Shown piece after piece: positions 7,055-16,201 of a DNA stretch of 33,414 nt. How positions within the stretch are numbered: position 1 is the stretch's first letter; the number at the start of each line of letters is the position of its first letter. The DNA comes from Lachnospiraceae bacterium (GTDB lineage Bacteria; Bacillota; Clostridia; Lachnospirales; Lachnospiraceae), in contig CAJTIR010000041.1 in assembly GCA_910576385.1 (NCBI GenBank), forward strand, positions 1 through 33,414, written 5' to 3'. Position numbers and translations under genes: made by a program. The notes under the pieces were generated by a model that saw only the letters and a program-made list of their open reading frames with translations, searched no databases and had not been told where the DNA came from.

Positions 7055-8203
7055 CTATTCTCCTTTATACACTTTCATAAACAATTGTTTCCATTCTTCC
7101 TCGTTTGGAATGATTGGATTGGTCTTTGTACATCCATCCTCCTTGGCAAGCGCTGCCATCTCATCCAGCTTTGCGACAAATTGTGCTTCCTCTGGTATGA
7201 TTTCTTTGAGACAGGATGGAATATTTAATGTTTTATTTAATTCTTCCACCGCTGTATACAAATGTTGCTCCCCTACCTTCTTGGCGAAATCATCATATAC
7301 TTTTTTCGCTCTTTCATCTGCTTCATTGTAACGAATGACATAGGGAAGCAGCACTGCATCTGCCAATCCATGAGAAACATGGAAAATACCGCCTAAGGTA
7401 TGCGCCATAGAATGTACAATTCCAAGGGAAACATTGGTAAACGCCATCCCTGCTACCATAGAAGCCTCGAGCATGATCTCTCTTGCTTTCCTGTCATTTC
7501 CATTCTGATAGGCTTTGGGAAGCGTTTTCATAATATCAATCGCAGCCTGTGTTGCCAGGATATCTGATAAATAATTTGCCCGATTGGACGCCAGCGCTTC
7601 CAATGCATGGGTCAGGGCATCCATACCTGTTTCTGCTGTAATTTTGGGCGACATAGAAACGGTTACTTCTGGATCGCAGATTGCAATATCTGGCATCATT
7701 TCCATATTTCCAAGCCCATGTTTCAGTCCTTTTTCATTGTCTGATATTACAATCGAACGAGACACTTCACTTGCAGTTCCGCTTGTAGATGGAATACAAC
7801 AGAGTCTTGCTTTTGTTCTCAATTTCGGAAATTCATTTGGTGGAAGTACATCTTCCATCGTTTTTAACTCAGGATGCTCGTAGAAAATCCACATTGCTTT
7901 TGCCGCATCCATCGCTGAACCACCGCCAAGCCCTACAATTAAATCTGGTTCAAAAGTAAGCATTTCCTGTGCTCCTCTGATCACAGTCTCAAAAGACGGA
8001 TCTGGTTCTACTTTGCTGATAATCATCGTCTTGGCTCCTGTTTCCTTAAAATAGCCTTCGACTTTCGCAAGCATTCCGCTCCTCTCCATACTCTTTCCAC
8101 CAACTACAATACTTACTTTCTCTGCTTTTATTGTTTTGATATACGCAAGGCATCCTTCTCCAAACATTAATTCGGAACCAGCCAGTTTCATTGGTCGCAT
8201 CAT
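7055..8203 (-). CDS. iron-containing alcohol dehydrogenase
   Basis: 382-residue family III dehydrogenase that reduces an aldehyde or ketone (or oxidises the alcohol) with NAD(P)H. The nucleotide-binding loop is GLGGGSAMDAAKAMW (91-105); STSGTASEVS follows at 139-148. The metal ligands are all visible: Asp195 and His199 in DALTHALEA, His264 in GIVHSMAH and His278 in HVSHGLADA. The length is standard. It begins ATGATG after AGGGAGAA; either Met could initiate. It stops two bases before the TrpA-like start. In this operon it most likely reduces an aldehyde released by one of the TIM-barrel enzymes, but the substrate cannot be read from sequence. Confidence 0.93.
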   Translation of the reverse strand: MMRPMKLAGSELMFGEGCLAYIKTIKAEKVSIVVGGKSMERSGMLAKVEGYFKETGAKTMIISKVEPDPSFETVIRGAQEMLTFEPDLIVGLGGGSAMDAAKAMWIFYEHPELKTMEDVLPPNEFPKLRTKARLCCIPSTSGTASEVSRSIVISDNEKGLKHGLGNMEMMPDIAICDPEVTVSMSPKITAETGMDALTHALEALASNRANYLSDILATQAAIDIMKTLPKAYQNGNDRKAREIMLEASMVAGMAFTNVSLGIVHSMAHTLGGIFHVSHGLADAVLLPYVIRYNEADERAKKVYDDFAKKVGEQHLYTAVEELNKTLNIPSCLKEIIPEEAQFVAKLDEMAALAKEDGCTKTNPIIPNEEEWKQLFMKVYKGE

Positions 8204-8224
8204 ATTGCTGTTCTCCCTTCTATT

Positions 8225-9016
8225 TTATATATGTAAATGATCTAAGACATTTTTTGCTAAGTCATAAGAAATTGGATTGCTGAGCACACCGCCCTCTTTC
8301 AAGCTGGAGCCGATAATTGCGCCATCCGCAATCTGCATCTGCTCTTTGATGTTCTCAGCTTTTACGCCGCTTCCCGCAAATACAGGCACTTTCACCACAT
8401 TTTTTACTCGTTTAATCAGATCAATTGGCGTTTCCTCGCCAATCTGTGTCCCTGTCACAATGATTCCATCGGCGCCATTATCCACAGCTTCTTTTGCTGA
8501 CTGTTCTACCGTAATGTGCGAAATCAGCATATGTGCATGTTTTACCTGTACATCGGCAAACACTTTAATCTCTTCTTTTCCCATTGCCTTTCGATATTCC
8601 ATACATTTTTTTGCACATGGATAGATCACTCCATCTGTAAAAATCACAGTGTCTACAAATACTGGAACCCTGATAAATGATGCTCCTGTAATTGCCGCGA
8701 TTGCAATATTGGCTTCACAATCATTAAATGCCGCATCAACTCCTACCGGAATCTGCACTGCTTTTTTTACTGCCATAGTTGCGGCCGTAAGCGCTGCCAT
8801 CTGCGCTTTGTTCAGCAGCGCGGAAAATGGGGTATCTCCCATATTTTCCACAATTACTGCATCCACCCCTGCCTTTTGAAGAGTTACAGCATCTTGTACA
8901 GCCTGATCTAAAATTTTCTGATAATCCCCATCAAATCCTGCGGTTGTCGGAAGCGGCAGACAATGTACCATGCCAATTACTGTTTCTGAACCAATTGAAA
9001 ATACTTCTCTACTCAT
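8225..9016 (-). CDS. BtpA/SgcQ family TIM-barrel protein
   Basis: 263-residue barrel of the BtpA/SgcQ family. Recognisable parts are GMVHCLPLPTTAGFDG near the N-terminus, VDAVIVENMGDTPF, QIPVGVDAAFNDCEANIAIA, FADVQVKHAH, and the phosphate-site-like pairs DGIIVTGTQIGEETP and VFAGSGVKAENI. The ATG at 9016 overlaps the phosphorylase stop (ATGA) and has GGAGGTAG seven bases upstream; the longer frame to 9073 lacks such a site. The biochemical role of the family is poorly defined (BtpA was linked to photosystem I stability, SgcQ to a sugar operon). Here its place among nucleoside/sugar genes suggests a lyase or isomerase step on a phosphorylated sugar or base; that is inference. Confidence 0.88.
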   Translation of the reverse strand: MSREVFSIGSETVIGMVHCLPLPTTAGFDGDYQKILDQAVQDAVTLQKAGVDAVIVENMGDTPFSALLNKAQMAALTAATMAVKKAVQIPVGVDAAFNDCEANIAIAAITGASFIRVPVFVDTVIFTDGVIYPCAKKCMEYRKAMGKEEIKVFADVQVKHAHMLISHITVEQSAKEAVDNGADGIIVTGTQIGEETPIDLIKRVKNVVKVPVFAGSGVKAENIKEQMQIADGAIIGSSLKEGGVLSNPISYDLAKNVLDHLHI

Positions 9017-9774
9017 TTTTCTACCTCCATTTTTCTGTGATAATGATAAATTCCTTCCAATGCTGCCCTGCAAAGTAAATCTTCAGCATCCATCCGCTCT
9101 TGTCCAGTCAATTTTTCCTTTAAATTTTCCAGAACTGTTACCATCGTAAGAATACAAGTCTTAACCCCCATCAGCCTTCCAAGCGTCAGCATACAGGAGG
9201 ATTCCATATCAATTCCTGTTACTCCCAGTTTTTTTACCTCTTCAAATGTCTTTGACATGTCCCTGCCCCATTCCAAAGAAAACCGCGAGTCATGCATATG
9301 ACTGTAAAATCCGTCCATTGTGCAGTTGAGGCCATTGAGATACCGTTTCCCCATCTGTGTGACAGTTTCATTCATCGCATTGAGAAGATCAATATCCGCC
9401 ACTGCCGGATAGCTTAAATCAACATAAGCCTGACTGGTTCCTTCCCTTCTCATGGCAGCCGCCGGAATTAAGAAATGTCCCAACATATCATCCTGCATCG
9501 ACATCACTGTTCCCATTCTCACTGCAACTTCCATGCCGCTTTCATACATTTCCTCCATTGCTATTGCTGCCGAAGGAGCGCCGATTCCGGTAGAAGTGAC
9601 TGTCACATCAACTCCCTTATATGTCCCTGTATAGGTGTTAAATTCTCTCAAAAACGCCACTTTTTTGGGCTTGTCCAAATACTGTTTTACAAGATCCACT
9701 CTCCACGGATCTCCAGAAAACAATACATATTTTGCAATGGTTTCTTGATCCGCTCCCATATATAATGTGCTCAT
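9013..9774 (-). CDS. uridine-phosphorylase-like nucleoside phosphorylase (NP-I family)
   Basis: 253-residue nucleoside phosphorylase. It should cleave a nucleoside with phosphate to base plus pentose 1-phosphate. Family motifs are FSGDPWRV (phosphate loop), TSTGIGAPSAAIAMEEM, and GIDMESSCMLTLGRL with the ribose-binding Met-Glu pair. Where uridine phosphorylase usually has R-x-G-T-T/C-G, this one reads RMGTVMSMQ, so base or phosphate recognition may differ. I chose the ATG at 9774 (MSTLYMGAD, with AAGGA upstream). An alternative ATG at 9813 overlaps the kinase stop codon as TAATG and would add 13 residues. The gene overlaps btpA-like by four bases. Confidence 0.88.
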   Translation of the reverse strand: MSTLYMGADQETIAKYVLFSGDPWRVDLVKQYLDKPKKVAFLREFNTYTGTYKGVDVTVTSTGIGAPSAAIAMEEMYESGMEVAVRMGTVMSMQDDMLGHFLIPAAAMRREGTSQAYVDLSYPAVADIDLLNAMNETVTQMGKRYLNGLNCTMDGFYSHMHDSRFSLEWGRDMSKTFEEVKKLGVTGIDMESSCMLTLGRLMGVKTCILTMVTVLENLKEKLTGQERMDAEDLLCRAALEGIYHYHRKMEVEK

Positions 9775-9812
9775 AAATTTTTTCCTTTCTTCCAATCTCC
9801 TAATAGGAAACA

Positions 9813-10751
9813 TTAATCAAATACTTTCACTTTCTCTAACAACTGTTCTTCTGTTGGTACATTGGTACAGCAGCCTTCCGCCTGAAGAATGAAAGAAGAA
9901 AGTGTTCCGCCAAGCTTACAGCATTCCTCCGGCTGATAGCCATGCAGATAACCATAAATAAATCCTGCCATATATGCGTCTCCAGAACCTGTCGCATCTG
10001 CCACATGCTCTACTTTACAGATTCCAATTTTTTCCTTGCGCACCTTCTCTCCTTCCTTGATATAACAGATGCTCCCTTCTTTCCCAAGTGTATTTACGAT
10101 AATCTCCACTTCTCCAATTTTAAAAAGTTCTGTAATATCTTTCAGGGCAAACATTTTCTCTATGATCTTACGCTCCACTTCATTTGTAAAAATAATTTTA
10201 CTTCCCTGCAAAATCTGTCTTAAAAATGTTTCTGGAAAAGCGTCAAAATCATCTTTCATACCAAATACCACTGGTACCTTGTGCTTACGGCACTTTGCAA
10301 AAAATTCCTCATTATCCTGTCTGGACGCAACTGTAATCACCCCCAGCTTCACATCCTCAAACAGTTCATCTGCCAATGGCTGTGCATATTTTCCATCCAT
10401 TGCACCTGGATAAAAAATAGTGATATGATCATTGTTATTATCCTGAATCAGATAACATACACTAGTTGCTTCCTTTGGCAATTCTGTAATTCCATCCAAT
10501 GGAACACCGCCTTTTTCGAGAAATTTTTTAAATCCATTGCTCTCGTAATCTCCCCCAACACGAAGTACTGGCTTTGCGCACACCCCCAAGCTGCATAATG
10601 CATAAGCAATATTCACCGAACATCCGCCATAAAAAATCTCTGCATTTGAACGGTTCGTAACAATAGAAGTAAACCCAACTTTTGCCGGCGTATCAATTTT
10701 AATAATACGATCCATGCTCACATAACCACTTGTCAATACCTCTGTTTTCAT
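9813..10751 (-). CDS. PfkB-family carbohydrate/nucleoside kinase
   Basis: 312-residue kinase of the ribokinase/PfkB fold. The N-terminus TSGYVSMDRIIKID, the substrate-site YGGCSVNIAYALCSLG, and the C-terminal signature DATGSGDAYMAGF (catalytic Asp at about 258, anion hole GSG) are all present. It phosphorylates a sugar, sugar phosphate or nucleoside; sequence does not tell which. The frame opens at 10808, but the ATG at 10751 has GGAGGAAGG just upstream and starts the conserved fold, ten bases after the hydrolase stop. Within the operon it may act on the released pentose (phosphate) or trap the imported nucleoside. Confidence 0.92.
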   Translation of the reverse strand: MKTEVLTSGYVSMDRIIKIDTPAKVGFTSIVTNRSNAEIFYGGCSVNIAYALCSLGVCAKPVLRVGGDYESNGFKKFLEKGGVPLDGITELPKEATSVCYLIQDNNNDHITIFYPGAMDGKYAQPLADELFEDVKLGVITVASRQDNEEFFAKCRKHKVPVVFGMKDDFDAFPETFLRQILQGSKIIFTNEVERKIIEKMFALKDITELFKIGEVEIIVNTLGKEGSICYIKEGEKVRKEKIGICKVEHVADATGSGDAYMAGFIYGYLHGYQPEECCKLGGTLSSFILQAEGCCTNVPTEEQLLEKVKVFD

Positions 10752-10761
10752 CGCCTTCCTC

Positions 10762-11328
10762 CTACAACTTTCCTTCATCCAGCATGGTAAACAACGTTTC
10801 CATATCAATTACATCACCCAAATATTTGTCAATATCTGTTAAATGTACCTCATTGACTATCTCTGAGTTTGTCGCCACACATTCTTTGACCACATATGGA
10901 TTGTAATCCAAATAATATGCATCTGTTACAGTGGCACGAATACAACAGTTTGTTTTAGTACCCACAATAATGACGTTTTCAACTCCATTTTCACGAAGAA
11001 CTAAATCCAAATCGGTTGCAAAAAAACCACTGTAGCGCCTTTTTTGAATCACGTAATCTTTCCCTTCATCTACAGGAAGCATCGGATCAATTTCCACACC
11101 GACTGTACCTTCGATACAGTTGGGCCGCATGGCCTGCGCCTTTTTATCTGTTTTTCCTTTTCGATTACAGTGCTGCATAAATACAATCAACACCGCTTTC
11201 TCTCTGCACCGATCAAGCACTTTTCTGATATAAGGCAAAATTTCTTTGTTCTGCGGATAATAAACCAGACCCTCAGGATCTGTGAAATCACGAACCATAT
11301 CCACGATAACCAATGCTGATTTACTCAT
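10762..11328 (-). CDS. isochorismatase-like cysteine hydrolase
   Basis: 188-residue cysteine hydrolase of the isochorismatase/nicotinamidase superfamily. The triad is visible: Asp10 in LVIVDMVRDF, Lys96 in IQKRRYSGFF and the Cys in TKTNCCIRATV (Cys129 by alignment with T-N-x-C-V). The cis-peptide segment VIIVGTKTN is typical. Members hydrolyse amides (nicotinamide, N-carbamoyl compounds, ureidoacrylate) or isochorismate. In a nucleoside operon an amidase acting on a base-derived product, or on nicotinamide, is plausible but unproven. Ribosome site AAAGGAGTG; the gene lies 13 bp after the second permease. Confidence 0.9.
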   Translation of the reverse strand: MSKSALVIVDMVRDFTDPEGLVYYPQNKEILPYIRKVLDRCREKAVLIVFMQHCNRKGKTDKKAQAMRPNCIEGTVGVEIDPMLPVDEGKDYVIQKRRYSGFFATDLDLVLRENGVENVIIVGTKTNCCIRATVTDAYYLDYNPYVVKECVATNSEIVNEVHLTDIDKYLGDVIDMETLFTMLDEGKL

Positions 11329-11341
11329 ATTTCACACTCCT

Positions 11342-12247
11342 TTAAATTCCGCGGACTTTACGATTTCTATACTTGACCATAGAAACTACTGTCAGCACAA
11401 CGCTCATTACCACATATGGGATCACATCAAACACTGCTGCCGCTGCCCCTGCATACAAACTTAAGTTTACAGACAGCGCTCTTGCCAGACCAAAGACAAT
11501 GGCATAAATGCTGCACGATAATGGGTCTCCTCTTCCACAGTAAATGGCTGCAATGGCAATAAATCCTCTTCCAGCCGTCATATTATTAGTAAAAATCGTC
11601 ATTCTCTCTAATGCCAGATTGATTCCTGCCAGGGAGCAGAAAAATGCGCCCAAAAGAATTGCAAGATAGCGATATTTGTTTGTATTCAGTCCCAAGCTTT
11701 TGGCTGAATCTTCATTTTCTCCCACTACGCGGACATAGACTCCAAATTTTGTCCTGTACATCAAAAACCAGATCACAATGACTGCCAAAAAAGAAATATA
11801 TGTAATCACTGTGTGCCCGCTTAGAATATCCCCTATGAGCGGAATATTTTTTATGAAGGGAAGATCAATTTTAAAATCTGCCGCATTTGTGAAGTCCAAT
11901 TTTATATTTGCGGAATTCATCAACTGAAGTACAAAGCCCGCAATTGCTGTAATCGACATGTTAATTGCCAGACCGATTACAATTACATTTCCCTTACAAG
12001 TGACCCCAAAAAATGCAAAGATCAAACCAATTACCATACATATCAAAATTGCAGATAGATAGCCAAGTACGATACTTCCTGTCTGAAAACTGACCAATAC
12101 AGATACAAACGCCCCTGCAAGCATCATCCCTTCCAGTGCAATATTCAAAACATTGGCCTTATAGGCAAAGATTCCACCCAATACACAAAGTAAAATCGGA
12201 ACAGCATGATACAAACAGTCGTATAATATTCCACCGATAAAATCCAT
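11342..12247 (-). CDS. nucleoside-type ABC transporter permease 2 (BMP-associated)
   Basis: 301-residue membrane protein with about eight or nine hydrophobic helices, of the branched-chain/ribose permease superfamily found with BMP binding proteins (NupQ/YufQ type). Family marks are ALEGMMLAGAF near residue 38, GLAINMSITAIAG, the cytoplasmic EDSAKSLGLNTNKYRYLAI coupling segment, and RGFIAIAAIYCGRGDPL. The start overlaps the last base of the first permease stop codon (TAATG) with GGAGGTAGC upstream, so both half-channel subunits are coupled. Imports the ligand together with permease 1. Confidence 0.93.
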   Translation of the reverse strand: MDFIGGILYDCLYHAVPILLCVLGGIFAYKANVLNIALEGMMLAGAFVSVLVSFQTGSIVLGYLSAILICMVIGLIFAFFGVTCKGNVIVIGLAINMSITAIAGFVLQLMNSANIKLDFTNAADFKIDLPFIKNIPLIGDILSGHTVITYISFLAVIVIWFLMYRTKFGVYVRVVGENEDSAKSLGLNTNKYRYLAILLGAFFCSLAGINLALERMTIFTNNMTAGRGFIAIAAIYCGRGDPLSCSIYAIVFGLARALSVNLSLYAGAAAAVFDVIPYVVMSVVLTVVSMVKYRNRKVRGI

Positions 12248-13329
12248 TATGCTACCTCCTCTCTGTTTTTGAGTTTCATGATTCTTTCTTTTAAACCAAA
12301 ATGCTCGTCCAAAAACTGTACTGCCAAGAATAATATAATCAGTCCCTGTAACACTTCTACGATTTCTTTGGGAACAGAAGTATACATATTAATATTATCC
12401 GCTCCGGTTTTCAGCGCACTATAGAAAATCGCCGCCAACAAAATTCCAATCGGATTATGACGTCCAAGCAATGCAATCAGCATTCCATCCCAGCCAAGCC
12501 CTGTTGTCCCAGAAAATCCCAGTGTATATTTGAATTTTTCACTCATCATATGGCCTGCGCCTGCAATTCCAGCCAAACCGCCGCTGATACACATCAAAAT
12601 AATAATCTTCCTTCGCACTCGCATTCCTGTAGCTTCCGCAAAATCTGGATTCTTACCGATGGCTGTAATCTCCATTCCCAGTTTTGTCTTGGTCATTACA
12701 AACGTCATCACAATCAAGACTGCAAATGCCAGAAAGAAGAACATGGTCAGCCGGGAGTTCTCAATGCCCAACCTCTGAAACATCGCGCTTTCATGAATCA
12801 CTGGCGTACAGACATATCCAGAACCGGCTTCTCGGAATGGACCAGAAGACAAGTATTCCAACACTTTAATCATTGCGTAGTTCAACATCAATGTAACTAC
12901 CATTTCATCTACATGAAAATATGCTCTTAAAATTGCTGGTATCAGAGCAAACAACACCCCACATATCATTCCCACCAACATACAGATCAGTTTTTCTGCA
13001 ACGGAATTAGATAAATTTAAGGAAGCCCCTGTAATACCTGCAAAAAATCCTCCCAATAATAGCTGTCCTTCCACACCCATGTTAAAAATATTTGCTTTAA
13101 ATGTGATGGCAATTGCCAGACCTGTCAGCAATAACGGAGATGCATCATGAAGCGTATTCAAAAAGCCTTTTACTGTAAAAAGAGATTTTCCAAGCATAAT
13201 CTGATAGGCTTCCAATGGATTTTCTCCGATACAAAGAATAATGATTCCACCAATAAAAAATGCCAGCCCAATCGGAAGCAATGTATTGATGATTTTCGGT
13301 CCAATATAATTTGATTTCCTCTTTGTCAC
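12247..13329 (-). CDS. nucleoside-type ABC transporter permease 1 (BMP-associated)
   Basis: 360-residue integral membrane protein. An N-terminal helix is followed by SPLLLTGLAIAITFKANIFN, NMGVEGQLLLGGFFAG, GLGWDGMLIALLGRHNPIG and a coupling helix region NPDFAEATGM, all characteristic of YufP/NupP-type permeases of BMP-dependent nucleoside importers. The start codon is GTG (13327-13329), preceded by AGGAGGAAG, one base after the ATPase stop. It is the partner of the downstream permease in a hetero-dimeric channel. Confidence 0.93.
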   Translation of the reverse strand: MTKRKSNYIGPKIINTLLPIGLAFFIGGIIILCIGENPLEAYQIMLGKSLFTVKGFLNTLHDASPLLLTGLAIAITFKANIFNMGVEGQLLLGGFFAGITGASLNLSNSVAEKLICMLVGMICGVLFALIPAILRAYFHVDEMVVTLMLNYAMIKVLEYLSSGPFREAGSGYVCTPVIHESAMFQRLGIENSRLTMFFFLAFAVLIVMTFVMTKTKLGMEITAIGKNPDFAEATGMRVRRKIIILMCISGGLAGIAGAGHMMSEKFKYTLGFSGTTGLGWDGMLIALLGRHNPIGILLAAIFYSALKTGADNINMYTSVPKEIVEVLQGLIILFLAVQFLDEHFGLKERIMKLKNREEVA

Positions 13330-13330
13330 T

Positions 13331-14854
13331 CTAACTTCCTCCTCTCTGTGCTCCCGCCATCAATAATCCGATTTCTTCTGACGTTGTCACCTGTGGATCC
13401 ACCTCGCCAATGATCCCACCTTTATACATAACCGCCACACGATCTGAAAGACTCATAATTTCCGATAATTCACTGGAAATCAGCAAAACTGCTTTTCCGG
13501 CATTCCGCAATGCAAGTAACTGCCTGTGAATAAATTCAATCGATCCAATATCAACACCTCTGGTCGGCTGGCAGGCAATGATCAAATCTGGATTATTTTC
13601 AAATTCTCTGGCAATGATAACTTTTTGCGCATTTCCTCCAGAAAGCTGTGAAATCAGTCCATATTTATCCGACACACGAATATCATATTTTTCTATGAAT
13701 TCATCACACAACTGCTTCATCTTCTTATTTTTCAACACACCTTTGGAACAGACTCCATGTGTGTCAAAATATCCTGCAATACAATTTTCCGGAATTGACA
13801 TATCCCTGCAAAGCCCTTGTGCATAGCGGTCTTCGGGAATGATTCCGATTCCAAATTTTCTTAATTTGTCAGGCCAGGCATTGGTCACATCTCTTCCATT
13901 TAAGGTAATTTTCCCTTTTGTAACTGTCATGACACCTGTCAGTACTTTGATCAATTCACTCTGACCATTGCCTTCTACCCCCGCAATTCCCAGAACTTCT
14001 CCTTTTTTCACGGACAATGTAACATTGTGTAATATTTCCTGATTTGCATCATTTACTGTGCAGACGCCTTCCACGCGATAAGCCTCTTCTTCTTTTGGCG
14101 CAGGTCCCGCCTCATTGAAAACTGTCAACACAACATCTCTGCCCACCATCATCTGTGCAAGTTCCGTCTCATTTGTGTCTTTGGTCTTGACATTTCCGAT
14201 CACCTGGCCGCTTTTGATCACTGTCACACTGTCACTTAAATACATCACTTCTCTTAACTTATGGGTGATCACAATAATCGTTTTGCCCTGATCACGCAAA
14301 GCCTTCAGATTTTCCATTAATTGGTCTACTTCCTGAGGTGTGAGAACTGCCGTCGGTTCATCTAAAATCAGAATATCTACATTTCGATATAACATTTTCA
14401 GAATTTCTACCTGCTGGCAAAGTCCTACCGAAATATTCTGAATCTTTTCCATTGGATCGATCTGGAAATGATATTCCTCAATCAATTTTTTTACTTTTTC
14501 TATTTCTTTTCTTCTGTCAATCAATCCTCTTTTGGTGATCTCACTGCCAAGTAAAATATTTTCATAAACACTCAGGCTTGGAACCAATTTAAAATGTTGA
14601 TGTACCATTCCGATTCCATGACGGATTGCATCAGTAGGAGAATTCATCACAATCTCTTCTCCATTTACCAAAATTTTTCCGCTCGTAGGTTTTAAAACAC
14701 CATACAACATATTCATCAATGTTGATTTTCCAGCTCCATTTTCACCAACAATACACTTGATTTCCTGTTTTTCAATCTGTATATTGATACTATTATTTGC
14801 AATAAAATCACCGAACTTTTTTGTCAAATTTTGGGTTTCTATCACAATACTCAT
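13331..14854 (-). CDS. nucleoside-type ABC transporter ATPase (two NBDs)
   Basis: 507-residue protein with two fused nucleotide-binding domains, as in RbsA/YufO-type importers. Domain 1: Walker A GENGAGKS (37-44), signature SVGLCQQVEIL (divergent from the usual VGxQQRVEIL), Walker B ILILDEPTAVLTP. Domain 2: degenerate P-loop GVEGNGQSE, intact signature LSGGNAQK, Walker-B-like LIIACQPTRGVDIG, the normal second-site degeneracy in this family. The frame extends to 14917, but the ATG at 14854 has AGGAGATT eight bases upstream and starts the fold (MSIVIETQNLTKKFG). A 139-bp gap with a GC-rich hairpin separates it from the binding-protein gene. Confidence 0.95.
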   Translation of the reverse strand: MSIVIETQNLTKKFGDFIANNSINIQIEKQEIKCIVGENGAGKSTLMNMLYGVLKPTSGKILVNGEEIVMNSPTDAIRHGIGMVHQHFKLVPSLSVYENILLGSEITKRGLIDRRKEIEKVKKLIEEYHFQIDPMEKIQNISVGLCQQVEILKMLYRNVDILILDEPTAVLTPQEVDQLMENLKALRDQGKTIIVITHKLREVMYLSDSVTVIKSGQVIGNVKTKDTNETELAQMMVGRDVVLTVFNEAGPAPKEEEAYRVEGVCTVNDANQEILHNVTLSVKKGEVLGIAGVEGNGQSELIKVLTGVMTVTKGKITLNGRDVTNAWPDKLRKFGIGIIPEDRYAQGLCRDMSIPENCIAGYFDTHGVCSKGVLKNKKMKQLCDEFIEKYDIRVSDKYGLISQLSGGNAQKVIIAREFENNPDLIIACQPTRGVDIGSIEFIHRQLLALRNAGKAVLLISSELSEIMSLSDRVAVMYKGGIIGEVDPQVTTSEEIGLLMAGAQRGGS

Positions 14855-14884
14855 ATGCAAATCTCCTATTTTTATATAGACTGA

Positions 14885-14938
14885 GGGCGCCCCAAAGTAC
14901 TTTTCATGCTTTGTCACACAATTTCTCTTGAGGCGCCC
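14885..14938 (-). promoter_or_regulatory. GC-rich hairpin between binding-protein and ATPase genes
   Basis: GGGCGCC (14885-14891) pairs with GGCGCCC (14932-14938); a nested CAAAG/CTTTG stem (14893-14897, 14909-14913) lies inside. No T-run follows on the minus strand, so it is not a full terminator. Such hairpins after binding-protein genes often stabilise the upstream mRNA or attenuate read-through, giving more binding protein than transporter; here that is inference. Confidence 0.6.
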
Positions 14939-14993
14939 CCAGAATTCACTCGTATAACGAAAATTAAATCTCTGATATTTAATATTCGGTGTA

Positions 14994-16172
14994 CTACTTA
15001 GTCTTAATCACTACATTCGGGCATTTTGCTTCATCAAATTCTTCATTCAACTGCTTATTTGTCACTTTGATTTCTCCGTTTGTAATCTGATCACTGATCT
15101 TCTTCACTTTTCCCTTGATCTCTTCCCAAACGGCTGTATCTTTCACATGTTTTCCCATCTCTGCCAAATCTGTAATTCCTGTTGCTCCCGACGCAAGATT
15201 ATAGGTCTGCAGTCTATCCATTTCTGCAATCTTTCCATCCGCATAAGACTTTGTGATTACTTTCACAGGAACTCCTGTAATCTTTAAAACACTGGTCAAA
15301 ACATGCCCTGGCTGCTGTGTATCAAGATTGGCGTCTGTCTGAATGGCAATTTTTCCAAGTTCTTTTGCCTTTGCAGTAATTCCATCTCCGACTACCCCCG
15401 CATCTGCAAACACTACATTTGCACCTTCGTCAAAGAAAGTTCCTGCCACTGTACTTCCTAAAGCAGAATCCGTAAATCCTGCGTCATATTTTGCATAATA
15501 ATCGTATTTTACTCCATATTCTTCCGCAGCCTTGCTAATTCCCTCTATAAATCCATAAGAATAAACAAGAATACCATTTGAATTTGTTCCGCCGATAAAT
15601 CCGATTCCTCTTGCAGTATCTAATGGTGTCAGCCCATAGGAGTCATCAAATAACTTCTCCATATTTTCATTGATTTGAACCGATAAATATCCAGCAAGAT
15701 AGGAAGCTTCATGTACATCAAACAAAACAGAAATGACATTCTTATGTATCTGTTCCCCACTGTCATCTTTGTTTGGATTATCGTTGAACACTACAAACGT
15801 TGTATCAGGATATTGTGATGCAATTGCTTCTGAGCCCCCTACTCCTTTGATCAATGCATCAAAATCATATTCCAGTGAAAAGATAAGATTATATCCATCG
15901 TCTGCCAGAGTTTCCAATGCCTCTGGCACACCATTGACCGGTTCAATGATTTTATATTCACAGCCAATTTCTTCTGCCGTCTCTTTGATTCCATCACATG
16001 CTGACTGATTATATCCATTGTCATTCTGCCCCGATCCTGAACATACCACTGCCACTTTCAGATCACTGTTTCCCTTTTTTGCATTTCCCCCTTCTTTTTC
16101 CCCACATCCCGTAAAAATGAGTGCACTTAATAAAACAAGTGCCATCGCAATTGCGCTTGTCCTTTTTTTCAT
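14994..16172 (-). CDS. BMP-family nucleoside-binding lipoprotein
   Basis: 392-residue substrate-binding lipoprotein. The signal peptide MKKRTSAIAMALVLLSALIF ends in the lipobox FTGC, so Cys23 would be lipidated and the protein anchored outside the membrane. The mature domain resembles PnrA/Med/BMP proteins: VAVVCSGSGQNDNGYNQSACDGI at the ligand site, then IGFIGGTNSNGILVYSYGFIEGI and GANVVFADAGVVGDGI. BMP proteins of this transporter type bind purine and/or pyrimidine nucleosides, although autoinducer or deoxysugar ligands have been described in relatives. Ribosome site AAAGGAGAAG; it follows gntR after 29 bp. Confidence 0.95.
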   Translation of the reverse strand: MKKRTSAIAMALVLLSALIFTGCGEKEGGNAKKGNSDLKVAVVCSGSGQNDNGYNQSACDGIKETAEEIGCEYKIIEPVNGVPEALETLADDGYNLIFSLEYDFDALIKGVGGSEAIASQYPDTTFVVFNDNPNKDDSGEQIHKNVISVLFDVHEASYLAGYLSVQINENMEKLFDDSYGLTPLDTARGIGFIGGTNSNGILVYSYGFIEGISKAAEEYGVKYDYYAKYDAGFTDSALGSTVAGTFFDEGANVVFADAGVVGDGITAKAKELGKIAIQTDANLDTQQPGHVLTSVLKITGVPVKVITKSYADGKIAEMDRLQTYNLASGATGITDLAEMGKHVKDTAVWEEIKGKVKKISDQITNGEIKVTNKQLNEEFDEAKCPNVVIKTK

Positions 16173-16201
16173 AGCTTAACTTCTCCTTTCGCGTCTGCCG
16201 G

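Noticed and set aside
12457-12930. Plus-strand open frame of 157 codons opposite permease 1
   Set aside because: Antisense shadow of a membrane protein gene; Cys/His-rich nonsense composition and no ribosome site.
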